This document shows positions 45,686 to 54,182 of a stretch of 64,000 nt of DNA, piece after piece. The translations under genes and the position numbers were made by a program. This DNA comes from Thermodesulfobacteriota bacterium (GTDB lineage: Bacteria; Desulfobacterota_D; UBA1144; Nemesobacterales; UBA2774), in NCBI GenBank assembly GCA_040754335.1, contig JBFMCV010000001.1, forward strand, positions 124,001 to 188,000, given 5' to 3'. How positions within the stretch are numbered: position 1 is the stretch's first letter; each line of letters begins with the position of its first letter. The notes under the pieces were generated by a model. The model did not search any database. It saw only the letters and a program-made list of their open reading frames with translations, and was not told the origin of the DNA.

Positions 45686-46367
45686 AAGCTGCAGCACGTG
45701 CGTGCTCAGGGCCGACACCATTTTTTCGGGGCTCGATAATGAAAGCGCCCTCGGGCTCGAGAACATGCTCCAGAAATCTGTTTATCCCGAAGGGGTCGTC
45801 GTTTTTCTCAAGGGTGAGAAGCCCCGCGGAATTTACTGTATCTGCTCGGGACGCGTGAAGCTGTCCGCTCATTCGCCCGACGGCAGGGGTATCGTTGCGG
45901 GTTATCCTTCGGCCGGGAGCGTTATAGGCGTAAGAGAGGTAATGTCGGGCGAGCCGCACGATTTCACGGCGCGCACCGTCCGGGAATCGGAGATCGGCTT
46001 CATGGACCAGGAGCAGTTCCTGGGGCTGCTGAGGAAAAACGGCGGCGTATGTCTCAGACTCGCCGAGTCTCTCGGAGAAGAGCTTTCGAGGGCGTACGCT
46101 GACTTAAGGAATGCGGCCCTCGCCGGGCCCGAAGAGCGCCTCGCATCACTCCTTTTGAGACTCTGCGAGGAGTACGGCGAGACTTCGCCCGAAGGGATAG
46201 CGATAAGACTCGGCGTGAGCCAGGAGGAGATGGCGGAAATGGCGGGTATGTCGAGGAGGACCCTCACGAGGGCGCTCGACAAGCTCAAGAAAATGGAGCT
46301 CATCAAGTGCGGGAGGCGCATTACTATAGTGAGGGATAAGTCGGCGCTTAAAAACCTGATTCCTTGA
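45669..46367 (+). CDS. Crp/Fnr-family transcription regulator
   Basis: 232 residues: N-terminal KFKSCSTCVLR, a cyclic-nucleotide-binding-like beta-roll (FLKGEKPRGIYCICSGRVKL near 45), a long dimer helix, and a C-terminal winged helix with IRLGVSQEEMAEMAGMSRRTLTRALDKL near 180. GTG start with GGGGAGGAG upstream and a 17-base overlap with the radical SAM gene, so one operon. The N-terminal CSTC pair could ligate an iron-sulphur cluster as in Fnr, but only two cysteines are close, so an NO- or haem-sensing DNR type is also possible. Confidence 0.87.
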   Translation: MRRKFKSCSTCVLRADTIFSGLDNESALGLENMLQKSVYPEGVVVFLKGEKPRGIYCICSGRVKLSAHSPDGRGIVAGYPSAGSVIGVREVMSGEPHDFTARTVRESEIGFMDQEQFLGLLRKNGGVCLRLAESLGEELSRAYADLRNAALAGPEERLASLLLRLCEEYGETSPEGIAIRLGVSQEEMAEMAGMSRRTLTRALDKLKKMELIKCGRRITIVRDKSALKNLIP

Positions 46368-46591
46368 AGTGGCTTGAAGTCCCGGACCATTCCCGCGTCT
46401 GTAATACGCTGAAATAACAATGGGACAAATGACTCCGTTTGGCCGCGTCAATTGTCCTTGACGGGCTTCTGCTGCGCGAGCGATAATTTTAAGTGCGCGC
46501 AACCGGAGCGGTGAACTTGTAAACGTGGGTGACGTACAGTCTCACGCGGACGTACCGGGGAATGGGGGCAATAAGATGAGCGGAGGCAAGA

Positions 46592-46867
46592 ATGGGAATA
46601 TATGAAGGCATGGAAAAAAGCAGTTACAAATGGCTGCCCGACGTGGATCTCGAGAAATGCACCGGATGCGGGAGGTGCGTCGATGTATGCACGCCGAAAT
46701 CCCTCAAGGTCGTGAATAACGATTTTGCGATACTAGTCCGCGCCGATACCTGCGGCAGCGAGGGGCACTGCGTCGAGTCCTGCCCCGACGACGCCATTCA
46801 CATGGAGTGGATAGAGATGACGGGGGAGCATACCGCGGGCGAGTGGAAAACGGTCATGAGGTTGTGA
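46592..46867 (+). CDS. 4Fe-4S ferredoxin-type protein
   Basis: 91 residues with one canonical cluster motif CTGCGRCVDVC near residue 23 and a second, altered one, CGSEGHCVESCP near 54 (fewer ligands than CxxCxxC). Likely carries at least one 4Fe-4S cluster and transfers electrons in the cytoplasm. CGGAGG precedes the ATG. It lies just after the Crp/Fnr gene and could supply electrons to the radical SAM enzymes. Confidence 0.82.
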   Translation: MGIYEGMEKSSYKWLPDVDLEKCTGCGRCVDVCTPKSLKVVNNDFAILVRADTCGSEGHCVESCPDDAIHMEWIEMTGEHTAGEWKTVMRL

Positions 46868-47072
46868 GCGGGAACCCGGCACGGCACATAATGTGCGGCG
46901 CAGAATCTGCGCTCATATACGATCCTACCCTTCCTCCTGCGTTCAGGCCGGCTACGAAACGGAACCCGTTCGTCCTGAGCTTGTCGAAGGACGCGTTTTT
47001 ATACCCACTCTCCAGAGTGGGTGGTAGCACCTTAGAAAATATATAAACGCAGACACAACCTGAAGGACAAAG
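46868..47072. repeat. Repeats and hairpin between ferredoxin and PPOx genes
   Basis: 46897-46926 repeats 5501-5530 with two mismatches. At 46973-46995 CGTCCTGAGCTTGTCGAAGGACG is a REP-like hairpin (CGTCCT/AGGACG). At 47003-47022 ACCCACTC-TCCA-GAGTGGGT is a perfect 8-bp stem without a T-tract. No gene. Confidence 0.55.
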
Positions 47073-47564
47073 ATGAAGGACAAGACATTACCTCGCCAAT
47101 GCGGACGCGAAGAGCGGGTGACGAGAGAGACGGTCGCCGGAATTCTCGAAGGACACAATACGATGAGCCTCGCGACATCCAAGGACGGCTCGGTCTATGC
47201 CGCTTCGCTCTTTTACGCGAGCGACGGGCTCACGTTGTATTTCCTATCGAATCCCGATTCGGCTCATTCGGTCAATATATCCCTCGACCCCAGGGCCGCG
47301 GTTACGATAAGCAAGGACCATTCCGACTGGAAGACGGTGCGCGGGCTTCAGATACGGGGGAAGGTATACGAGGTGCCCGAAAGCGAATCGGAAGCGGCCG
47401 GAAAAATATTCGGGAAAAAATACCCTTTCCTGGCCGGGCTCCTCGATAACCCGGAATTATTCCGGGGAGCAGGGGGTATCTCTTTTTATAAAGTCGTCCC
47501 TGAAACCGTGAGGCTCATAGACAACACCGTGCGCTTCGGATACAGGGCCGAGCTCGATCTGTGA
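47073..47564 (+). CDS. Pyridoxamine-5'-phosphate-oxidase-like flavin-binding protein
   Basis: 163 residues of the split-barrel PNPOx-like fold: HNTMSLATSKDGSVYAASLFYASD near residue 28, LYFLSNPDSAHSVNISLDPRAAVTI near 55, then LQIRGKVYEVP near 92 and FYKVVPETVRLID. Such proteins bind FMN, F420 or haem. AAGGACAAAG precedes the ATG. It sits after the radical SAM-Crp-ferredoxin group; a haem-related role is conceivable but unsupported. Confidence 0.78.
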   Translation: MKDKTLPRQCGREERVTRETVAGILEGHNTMSLATSKDGSVYAASLFYASDGLTLYFLSNPDSAHSVNISLDPRAAVTISKDHSDWKTVRGLQIRGKVYEVPESESEAAGKIFGKKYPFLAGLLDNPELFRGAGGISFYKVVPETVRLIDNTVRFGYRAELDL

Positions 47565-47589
47565 CGCCGTTTGTATAAACGTCCGGGCT

Positions 47590-48576
47590 TCACGAGTACC
47601 TGAGCACGGGAAGCTCCAGGTCCCGCAACATGTCCATGTCCTCTCCGGGCGGGCTTCCCTTCGTGGTGAGATAGTCGCCCGAGATGATGGCGTTTGCGCC
47701 CGCGAAAAAAGCCCAGGGCTGATATTCCCCGAGTACCGCTTCCCTGCCTCCTGCGCAGAGGAGAATGCACTCGGGGAGAATGAGCCTGAATATCGATATA
47801 TATCTCAACGCTTCGAGCGGATGGAGTTCGTGCATTCCACCGAGCCTCGTGCCCGGCCTGGGGTTAAGGAAATTGAGCGGCACCACTTCTGGCGCGAGGT
47901 CTCTAAGTTCGAAAGCAAGGCTTATCCTGTCGAGGGCGCTCTCTCCGAGCCCGAGTATCCCGCCTGAGCAAAGTCTCATCCCGTTTTTCTTCACGAGGCG
48001 GGCCGTATAGATGCGGTCGTCGTATCCGTGCGTGGTGCAGACCCTCGGGTAATAGTCTCTCGATGTCTCGAGGTTATGGTTATAACGGCTCACTCCGGCC
48101 TCTGCGAGAAGCCTCGCCTGCTCATCAGTCAATATTCCGAGGGAGCAGCCGACACTGAGACCCGTGTGCGTTCTGACGAGGCGTACGGATTCGAGCACCT
48201 TTTCCAGGGTCCTTCCATTAGGCCCTCTCCCGCTCATCACGATGCAGAATTCAGATGACCCTCCGGCTTCCGCCCTCTTCGCCGACTCAAGTATATTCCG
48301 GGGCTCGATGCGCGTACGGGGCTCCACGGGGCGCTCGCTGTAAACGGACTGCGCGCAGAAGCTGCAGTCTTCAGGGCAAGCCCCTGTCCTGGCGCTCGTT
48401 ATGCCGCATAGATACACCCCCCGCTCGTGGCGCCTCGAAGTTACCGAATTCGAAAGGACCATTATCTCCGGGAGCCGGTTGATTCCGCAAACGGCGAGCT
48501 CCGTCGCCTCGTCAGGTGTTATGTGTCTTCCGCTCTCCGTCTTTTCTCTCACACGATCGATTATATTGTCGTCCAT
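47590..48576 (-). CDS. bioB: Biotin synthase
   Basis: Radical SAM enzyme inserting sulphur into dethiobiotin. 328 residues with the BioB cluster CPEDCSFCAQS near residue 70, SRYNHNLETSRDYYPRVCTTHGYDDR near 165 and FLNPRPGTRLG near 240. The start at 48576 has GGGGAG nine bases upstream; an ATG 24 bases further upstream is less well placed. Stands alone (no bioA/D/F next to it). Convergent with the PPOx-like gene, 25 bases between stops. Confidence 0.93.
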   Translation of the reverse strand: MDDNIIDRVREKTESGRHITPDEATELAVCGINRLPEIMVLSNSVTSRRHERGVYLCGITSARTGACPEDCSFCAQSVYSERPVEPRTRIEPRNILESAKRAEAGGSSEFCIVMSGRGPNGRTLEKVLESVRLVRTHTGLSVGCSLGILTDEQARLLAEAGVSRYNHNLETSRDYYPRVCTTHGYDDRIYTARLVKKNGMRLCSGGILGLGESALDRISLAFELRDLAPEVVPLNFLNPRPGTRLGGMHELHPLEALRYISIFRLILPECILLCAGGREAVLGEYQPWAFFAGANAIISGDYLTTKGSPPGEDMDMLRDLELPVLRYS

Positions 48577-48831
48577 ATCTGTCTCTCCCCTCTCATGCAA
48601 TTCGCATCACGGAGCTATCGGGCGTTAACGGCTCGCCTTCACACGGGAATGATAATGTGACTGTCCCGTATCTCAACATCTCCGGCAGGATAATTTTAGT
48701 GACAACGGCTGCCGTGCGTATGAGGATTGCTTTCCCGGAACGCGGCTATATGTTGCCAGTGTCGAGCGGTACCCTTTCCCGGGCATTTTCCCGGATTCCG
48801 AGTCTTATCTTGATTCCGGAGAGTCTTATTG

Positions 48832-49602
48832 TTACTTCTGCGAGATAGAAAAAATGAAGTTCATTACGCCCGGTCCGCTTTCACCGTTTACGAAGGAGAT
48901 GCCGTAATCTATGCTCGCGTCTTCGAAAAATTTAAGCGGAATACCTCCGCTGACCCCCACCCCTATATTCCTCAGGTCGGATAATATGTCCCGGGAGGGC
49001 CTGTCCTCGGTGCGCGGGTAGAGGGTAGGAATATACTGCGTGTTTTGAACCCAGGAAGAGAAGGTGTTTTCTGATAGTACGGTGAAAGGGGACAGCAGCT
49101 TCCCGCCGCGGATCGTCAGATAATCATTGAGAAAAAGATCCACTTCTCCGACCCCGAGACCTACGTCGATCTTGTCCTCTTCGAGCATGAATTCGGGCTT
49201 GAGGACGAAATGCAGGTTGTTTGCCAGCTGACGATGGAACATGGGCGAAAAGAGGGCATTGAATTTACGAGGGTCGTCGCTGTCGGCTAAATTCACGGAC
49301 CCGCTGCCGGTGAATAGAGTCTTGGGGGGATTTGGTTCGCTCGTTTTTTTTATACCGGCGCCGGATGAGCTTAGAAATGTGACGGGGTCCGGGATTGAGG
49401 ACTCGCTCTTTTGTGCCCCTCCCTCCTTCTCCTCACCGCTTTTCTCCGCCTCGAGCTCGCGCAGCCTCCGGTTCAGCTGTTCTATCTTTTCCTTGACGAG
49501 TTTTATTTCTTCATCCGTGGTTTCAGACGCGACGGACTTGAAGGATAAAAGTATTGAAATAAGTATCATGAAAAGAATGTAGAAAGTGCCCTCTGCCCTC
49601 AT
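48832..49602 (-). CDS. Porin-like outer-membrane protein, probably truncated
   Basis: 256 residues: signal peptide to about residue 26, a coiled-coil segment (EEIKLVKEKIEQLNRRLRELEAEKSGEE), a Ser/Pro linker, then barrel-like strands with IRGGKLLSPFTVLSENTFSSWVQ and NIGVGVSGGIPL, resembling the first half of phosphate-selective-type (OprO/P) porins. The barrel breaks off after FIFSISQK, well short of the usual length, and I cannot find the missing strands in the 255 bases before bioB. A truncated gene or a small barrel. Confidence 0.55.
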   Translation of the reverse strand: MRAEGTFYILFMILISILLSFKSVASETTDEEIKLVKEKIEQLNRRLRELEAEKSGEEKEGGAQKSESSIPDPVTFLSSSGAGIKKTSEPNPPKTLFTGSGSVNLADSDDPRKFNALFSPMFHRQLANNLHFVLKPEFMLEEDKIDVGLGVGEVDLFLNDYLTIRGGKLLSPFTVLSENTFSSWVQNTQYIPTLYPRTEDRPSRDILSDLRNIGVGVSGGIPLKFFEDASIDYGISFVNGESGPGVMNFIFSISQK

Positions 49603-49947
49603 TTTCTTACACCCTCTTGTATCATTTTATTCGAAGTCGATTATTTCTTTCGATTCGATTGTGACGATGATGCCGTCATTAATTCCCGCAGCAGCCCTCT
49701 TCCGGTGACGACTTCGTTTTAAGTTTAATACAAGTCAAATCCCAAGGGAATGAAAACAGCCGTGGAATTTCGGTAAATCTGCAAATTGTGCGATATGACG
49801 AAATCGTGATATGTTTAACTGCGGCGAGGTAATCAGGCGGACGGGATAATTTTAATGATATGTATTTATTTTGCCGGGGATTTATTTACCGTCGCAGCCT
49901 GATGTGTATAATCCATAGCGAAATATAACGAATGTGAGGGGTGTGGC
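49603..49947. other. Intergenic region between divergent genes
   Basis: 345 bases without a gene, AT-rich towards 49840-49915. It carries a likely promoter for the CBS-domain gene at 49885-49912 and the leader of the porin-like gene. No other signal. Confidence 0.4.
49885..49912 (+). promoter_or_regulatory. Probable promoter of the CBS-domain gene
   Basis: TTTACC (49885-49890) and TATAAT (49907-49912) with a 16-base spacer, 36 bases before the ATG. Fits a sigma-70-type promoter with a short leader. Confidence 0.45.
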
Positions 49948-50370
49948 ATGATCGAGAATATTAAGGTAAAGGAAATAATGACGTCGGACGTTCTTTCCGT
50001 TCACGACAGCGAGAACCTGAGCGCCGTGGCGAGGATATTCAGGGAAAACCCCGTACACCATGTGCCCGTACTCAAGGGTAAGAGACCCGTGGGCATCATC
50101 TCGACCCAGGACATCTTCAAGCTGATATTTGACTTCGACTCGACGGACACGAGGATGCTCGACACGCTGCTTGACCACACGTATAACATAAAGGACGTCA
50201 TGACAGACAAGCTCGTCATATTCGAAGAGGAATCGACACTGAAGGACGTGGCGAAGATACTATCTGACAGCTCGCTCCACTCGATTCTGGTCGTTAACGC
50301 TAAAGGCGATCTCACCGGTATCATAACTACGACAGACCTGATGAGGTTCCTCTACAAGAATATCGAATAG
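49948..50370 (+). CDS. Stand-alone CBS-pair protein
   Basis: 140 residues forming two CBS motifs: VKEIMTSDVLSVHDSENLSAVARIF with HHVPVLKGKRPVGIISTQDIFK, then IKDVMTDKLVIFEEESTLKDVAKIL with HSILVVNAKGDLTGIITTTDLMRFLY. Such Bateman domains bind adenine nucleotides and sense energy state. GTGAGGGGTGTGGC precedes the ATG. Convergent with the electron-transfer cluster, three bases from the next stop. Confidence 0.9.
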   Translation: MIENIKVKEIMTSDVLSVHDSENLSAVARIFRENPVHHVPVLKGKRPVGIISTQDIFKLIFDFDSTDTRMLDTLLDHTYNIKDVMTDKLVIFEEESTLKDVAKILSDSSLHSILVVNAKGDLTGIITTTDLMRFLYKNIE

Positions 50371-50372
50371 CG

Positions 50373-50594
50373 CTAGAGAACGCCCCGTTGTCTGAGGTCT
50401 GTTATTACCACAGCTATATAAAGTAATATAGCCGCCCCCATAAGTATCCCCCCGACGGATATTGCAATTATGAGCGTCAGAGGGGTGAACTTGACGAGGG
50501 AGAGGACGATCGTAAGGAGGGCCAAGACGTTAAGCAGACCCGCTGTTACGACCACTTTCCTTATCCAGCCTTTAGTGCTCAATGCTCTTTCCAT
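50373..50594 (-). CDS. Small two-helix membrane protein at the end of the cytochrome cluster
   Basis: 73 residues with two transmembrane helices (VVVTAGLLNVLALLTIVLSLV and LIIAISVGGILMGAAILLYIAVVI). It overlaps the NapC-like gene by 16 bases, so it is co-translated and may be a small membrane partner of that quinol dehydrogenase. No family recognised. Confidence 0.65.
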   Translation of the reverse strand: MERALSTKGWIRKVVVTAGLLNVLALLTIVLSLVKFTPLTLIIAISVGGILMGAAILLYIAVVITDLRQRGVL

Positions 50595-51217
50595 GCCTCC
50601 TCAGGGTGGGGTTTTACGTGGCAGTCGACGCCGATGCAGGACATCTTGCTGGAGAGTATATCATCCGCATTCTCCTCGTGCTCTTCAATCTCCTGATACG
50701 AGTTAACTGGAGCATGACAGCGGAGGCATATCCCGTTGTCGTATGTCCCGTAAAGCTCTACAGGCGTCTCGTATCCGGTGTAATAGGCCCACACGTGTCG
50801 GATGCCCGTCATCTTCGCCTTCATATTGCCGAACAGGCCGTAGTCGGAGTGGCACGTGAAGCACTGGTCGTCTGCGATCCACCGGTACTGGTAGTGTACG
50901 GAGGAAAGGTCCTCGCTGTCCGGGTCTTTCAGCCCCATCACATATCCGTGCATTATATGACATGAATTGCAGAACTCGACCTTTTTCGAATCCTCTATAG
51001 CCACGCTGAAATTGAGGAGATATGCGATGGGGGAAATGACGAAGAAGACTACGAGGAGCGCCCATTTCACGAAGGGATCGGATATCCTGTCCTCGTCCCG
51101 CCTCAGTATAGATACTATAAGGACTATGCACAGGAGTGATATCGCAAGCACGACCCAGGCGATGAGGGACAGCCCTCCGCCCGCTGCAGAATTCACGCTT
51201 TCTTCAAAAGGGTTCAT
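50579..51217 (-). CDS. NapC/NirT/CymA-like membrane tetrahaem cytochrome
   Basis: 212 residues: two N-terminal transmembrane helices (IAWVVLAISLLCIVLIVSIL and WALLVVFFVISPIAYLLNF), then haem sites CNSCH near residue 83, CFTCH near 119, CLRCH near 164 and an expanded CIGVDCH (CX4CH) near 194. This is the layout of quinol dehydrogenases that take electrons from the quinone pool to periplasmic cytochromes. It is the inner-membrane entry point of the electron-transfer cluster. One more transmembrane helix than classic NapC. Confidence 0.8.
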   Translation of the reverse strand: MNPFEESVNSAAGGGLSLIAWVVLAISLLCIVLIVSILRRDEDRISDPFVKWALLVVFFVISPIAYLLNFSVAIEDSKKVEFCNSCHIMHGYVMGLKDPDSEDLSSVHYQYRWIADDQCFTCHSDYGLFGNMKAKMTGIRHVWAYYTGYETPVELYGTYDNGICLRCHAPVNSYQEIEEHEENADDILSSKMSCIGVDCHVKPHPEEAWKEH

Positions 51218-51238
51218 GTTTCTGTACGCTCCGCGCCG

Positions 51239-51715
51239 TTATTCCTTGAGGCAGGACTCGAAGCCCGCCTCCTGCATGTTCCCGTATTTAAGCGTCTCGA
51301 GCCAGGCGAGAAGGTCCTGAAACTCCGCGTCCGTACCCTTGAACTTCTTCCTCTCCTTCTTCTTCGCGAGCTTCTTGCAGTCGGGGGTGTCATTGAAATA
51401 GTCCTTGGGGTTCTTCAGGAACTCGGTCAGCCATTTCCCGTCCCTGTCCGCGCCGACGTTCGAAAGGTCTCCGCCCTTGGACTCTTCCTTGTCTTCCTCG
51501 CTCTCCTTGAGCTCGACCCCTTTGGATTTGGCGAAAGCCTCCTTCGCCGCCTCGACCTGGGCCGCCTCGGCCTTTACCGTATGGCAGGTGTAGCACCGTT
51601 TCTCGACGAATACAGCGATACCCTTCTGCTGAACGCTCCCGTCTTGGGCGAACGCCGCAGCCGGCATCATAAGTATCAGCGCTAATACGTAAACATATCC
51701 GTGAACTTGAACCAT
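51239..51715 (-). CDS. Monohaem cytochrome c with charged insert
   Basis: 158 residues: signal peptide ending AAAFAQ near residue 23, CYTCH near 40 with a class I-like fold, a highly charged Lys/Glu stretch (EESEEDKEESKGG region), KNPKDYF and a C-terminal helix with LLAWLETLKYG. Start at 51715 overlaps the previous gene by 34 bases and has an AAGGGGG site; an in-frame ATG 39 bases upstream is the alternative. Periplasmic electron shuttle. Confidence 0.78.
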   Translation of the reverse strand: MVQVHGYVYVLALILMMPAAAFAQDGSVQQKGIAVFVEKRCYTCHTVKAEAAQVEAAKEAFAKSKGVELKESEEDKEESKGGDLSNVGADRDGKWLTEFLKNPKDYFNDTPDCKKLAKKKERKKFKGTDAEFQDLLAWLETLKYGNMQEAGFESCLKE

Positions 51716-52263
51716 GGTGTGTAGACCCCCTTGAATTTTATGGTTTCGTGACACGTGCTGCAGATCTTGTTCATGGGCTCTCGCAGATAGACTTCCTTTT
51801 CGGGGTCGAGCTTTATTTCCATACCCAGCTCTTCGCTGAGCTCGGGGGCGGTGACGATTCTGAGGAAATCCAGACTCCTCTGGTTATAATCGGCGCCGTA
51901 GACCTTCCTGCCCTCTATCACGCCCTCCGGGTGCGGGTCGTGACAGGTGAAGCAGGCGATCTTCCCGTTCTCGTCCCCGGGTAACGGTTTAGAGTCCATC
52001 CCCTCGTGCTCTTTCGAGCCCGGGTGCGCAGTTTCATCGTGGCATCCGAGGCAGTTCTCCGAAGGAGCGTCCACGAGGAAATACGTCGGGCTCTTCATCC
52101 CCTCCTTCGGGACCTCCGTGTGGCAGTCGAGGCATACGAACTCATCGTCCACCATCCCGGTATGAGGGTTCTCTTCCTCTTCCTCACCCTCTTTTTCCTG
52201 GGAGATGAGGAGGGTCGGAATGAGCAGTAAGAAAACGGCTATGAGAATAAATCTAGTAATCAT
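51682..52263 (-). CDS. Periplasmic tetrahaem cytochrome c
   Basis: 193 residues with a signal peptide (to about residue 21) and four CXXCH sites: CLDCH near 44, CLGCH near 70, CFTCH near 104 and CSTCH near 170. Short acidic N-terminus (EKEGEEEEENPHTG). The doubled-CXXCH spacing resembles periplasmic cytochromes of porin-cytochrome systems. Strong GGGGGG ribosome-binding site. Overlaps both neighbours. Confidence 0.85.
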   Translation of the reverse strand: MITRFILIAVFLLLIPTLLISQEKEGEEEEENPHTGMVDDEFVCLDCHTEVPKEGMKSPTYFLVDAPSENCLGCHDETAHPGSKEHEGMDSKPLPGDENGKIACFTCHDPHPEGVIEGRKVYGADYNQRSLDFLRIVTAPELSEELGMEIKLDPEKEVYLREPMNKICSTCHETIKFKGVYTPWFKFTDMFTY

Positions 52264-52873
52264 AACCCCCCTGCGTGTGACATGTGTTGCAGAACGTAAC
52301 CTCGTGACAGTTCCCGCACTCCCTCGGATTGGCCCGCGCCTCGATACCGTGGATGAACCTGAAATTCCTGTCGTGGACCATGATCGTGGGGAGATCTCTC
52401 CGCTTGTGGCAGTCCTCGCAGAACCTGGGCGAATGGCAAGTCTCGCACGATTCCTCGTCTGCCTTGGAGAATACGGCGTGTTTTTCCATCCAGTTGAAGT
52501 TGTGGTTCTTTGGCTCGATCTCGGCCATATTGAAATGGCAGAGGCTGCACTCGCCCGGAGCTACGTTTCCGGCCTCGGGATTGAAATGACAGAAATGACA
52601 GGTCTCCTTTCCCGGGAAGAAGGACTGCTTGGAAAGCTTAATTGCCTCTTCGATGCTCTTTTCGTCTTTCGCTTCAACGTTCATCGGGTGGCAGACGAAG
52701 CAGTCGAACCCCTCCTTCTCCATCACCTTCTTATGAGTCTCGTGGGAGTAGTTCATGCTCACGTCGAGCGGTACTTTGGGTTTCGCGCTCGACGCGTTCT
52801 CCTCCTTGTTCTGGGCGCCGCACCCTATGAGCGCGAACACAGCAGCTGTCAGTATCAATATCGCTCTATTCAT
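52253..52873 (-). CDS. Heptahaem cytochrome c lipoprotein
   Basis: 206 residues: lipobox LIGC near residue 18, then seven CXXCH sites (CFVCH, CHFCH, CSLCH, CETCH, CEDCH, CGNCH, CNTCH) with additional His for bis-His ligation (NYSHETHKK). ATG at 52873 shares a base with the stop of the barrel gene (TGATG); a GTG one codon earlier is possible. Likely the periplasmic-side cytochrome that docks into the outer-membrane barrel. Confidence 0.85.
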   Translation of the reverse strand: MNRAILILTAAVFALIGCGAQNKEENASSAKPKVPLDVSMNYSHETHKKVMEKEGFDCFVCHPMNVEAKDEKSIEEAIKLSKQSFFPGKETCHFCHFNPEAGNVAPGECSLCHFNMAEIEPKNHNFNWMEKHAVFSKADEESCETCHSPRFCEDCHKRRDLPTIMVHDRNFRFIHGIEARANPRECGNCHEVTFCNTCHTQGGYDY

Positions 52874-54174
52874 CACATGCTCGTCGAGAAGAAATAACTC
52901 AGTCCCAAATCGACCCTGAAATCTTCGTTAAAATCAGGGTTGGTATTGAACTCTACGGCGGTTCTCAGCACCAGGTCCTTCAGGAGCACGTAGTCGCTCC
53001 CGACGATGTAGCTGAATGCGTTGCCGCTCTGGTTCGTGATCTTGTCATAATAAGCGTAGGCGAATGCGAACTGGAGCTGCCATCCGCTCATCACCTGCTC
53101 GTAGAGGCTCGTGTTGAGTCCTACTGCATAGTCGGTGTTCCCGCTCCCGTCGATATAGTAGAACCCCTGAAAGGCACGGAGACCTATGTCCTTCCAGAAG
53201 TCGAACATGAAGCCGAGCTTCGCTATGTTCCCGTTCGTGTTATTGTCGTCACCGGGATCGTAATTGGAATAAGCATAGCTGCCGTTGATTTCCAGGTAGG
53301 AAACCGGAACGAACGTGACGCCTACTCTCGCCTGCTGTAGCCTCCCTACGGAGAAAATGTCGAATATCGGGTCGAGCCTGTACTCGTCCCTGTCCTGGTC
53401 CAGATTGTAGTTGTCGTATTCGAGGTTCAGGTAAAGCGACCTCAGCACCGTGATCCCGACCCCTGTCGTGAGAAGACCTAGATTCCCTTCGCCTATGTCT
53501 ATCTCGGCGAGTCCGTAAATGTCCGCGTAATCGGTAAACGGCACCGCCCTGTTGAAGGCGACGTTTATGAACTGCCTCGACGAGAAATCGTCAGGCGCGT
53601 AGAGCTCGTAGCCTACGGATATTATGGAACCGAGTATCGCGTCCGTTTTGAGCTTGATTCCGAACAGGCCGAAGCTGTCGCCCGGCCTCTCGGGCTCGGG
53701 CTGGAGGTCGTTTTCCTGGTAGCCTCCGTAAGCCGTTATTTCAAGCCCCTTGAGAGGCTTCACCCTGACGAGCGCGCCGTCCATCAGTATGTAGTTCACC
53801 CCTTCGGTCACCGCCTGCCTGCCGAGCCTCACCTCGTACGTGCCGGGCGTGTTCGATATATTGACGAAAGCGTTGTAGACGTCGAGCGATTCCTGGTCGC
53901 CGTTGAATATCTCTCTCCCTCTGAGGAAGGTGTTGAAGTAAACGTTGTGCCCGGGAGAATTCGCGCTCAGGTCGAGGTACTGGTAGAAGGGATAGACGTA
54001 TTTTTTGTCCCCGTCGGCGTTAAGCAGCGGTGTGGGGGCCTGGAAAAGCATAAAGGCGTTTCCGTAGAGGCCGAGGCTCCTCGGACGTATAATCTCCGTC
54101 TGCCCGAAGGCCGCGACTCCCCCTGACGCCGTGATCAAGAGCAATGTTGCGGCACATAAAATCTTGTTCGCCAT
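52873..54174 (-). CDS. Outer-membrane beta-barrel of the porin-cytochrome complex
   Basis: 433 residues: signal peptide to about residue 25, then alternating amphipathic strands throughout (YEVRLGRQAVTEGVNYI, LEITAYGGYQEND, YLEINGSYAYSNYD, LQFAFAYAYYDKI) and a C-terminal aromatic strand DLGLSYFFSTSM. Size and position between periplasmic and surface cytochromes fit the OmbB-type barrel of porin-cytochrome conduits; it is shorter than MtrB and has no N-terminal CXXC. Confidence 0.78.
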   Translation of the reverse strand: MANKILCAATLLLITASGGVAAFGQTEIIRPRSLGLYGNAFMLFQAPTPLLNADGDKKYVYPFYQYLDLSANSPGHNVYFNTFLRGREIFNGDQESLDVYNAFVNISNTPGTYEVRLGRQAVTEGVNYILMDGALVRVKPLKGLEITAYGGYQENDLQPEPERPGDSFGLFGIKLKTDAILGSIISVGYELYAPDDFSSRQFINVAFNRAVPFTDYADIYGLAEIDIGEGNLGLLTTGVGITVLRSLYLNLEYDNYNLDQDRDEYRLDPIFDIFSVGRLQQARVGVTFVPVSYLEINGSYAYSNYDPGDDNNTNGNIAKLGFMFDFWKDIGLRAFQGFYYIDGSGNTDYAVGLNTSLYEQVMSGWQLQFAFAYAYYDKITNQSGNAFSYIVGSDYVLLKDLVLRTAVEFNTNPDFNEDFRVDLGLSYFFSTSM

Positions 54175-54182
54175 TAGAAAGA

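Noticed and set aside
46445-46465. GTCAA-N6-TTGAC as an Fnr site before the ferredoxin gene
   Set aside because: The half-sites are in the opposite order to the Fnr consensus (TTGAT....ATCAA), so it is a chance inverted repeat.
52205-52897. 230-codon + strand frame across the cytochrome genes
   Set aside because: Antisense shadow; the - strand encodes seven CXXCH haem sites in the same DNA.
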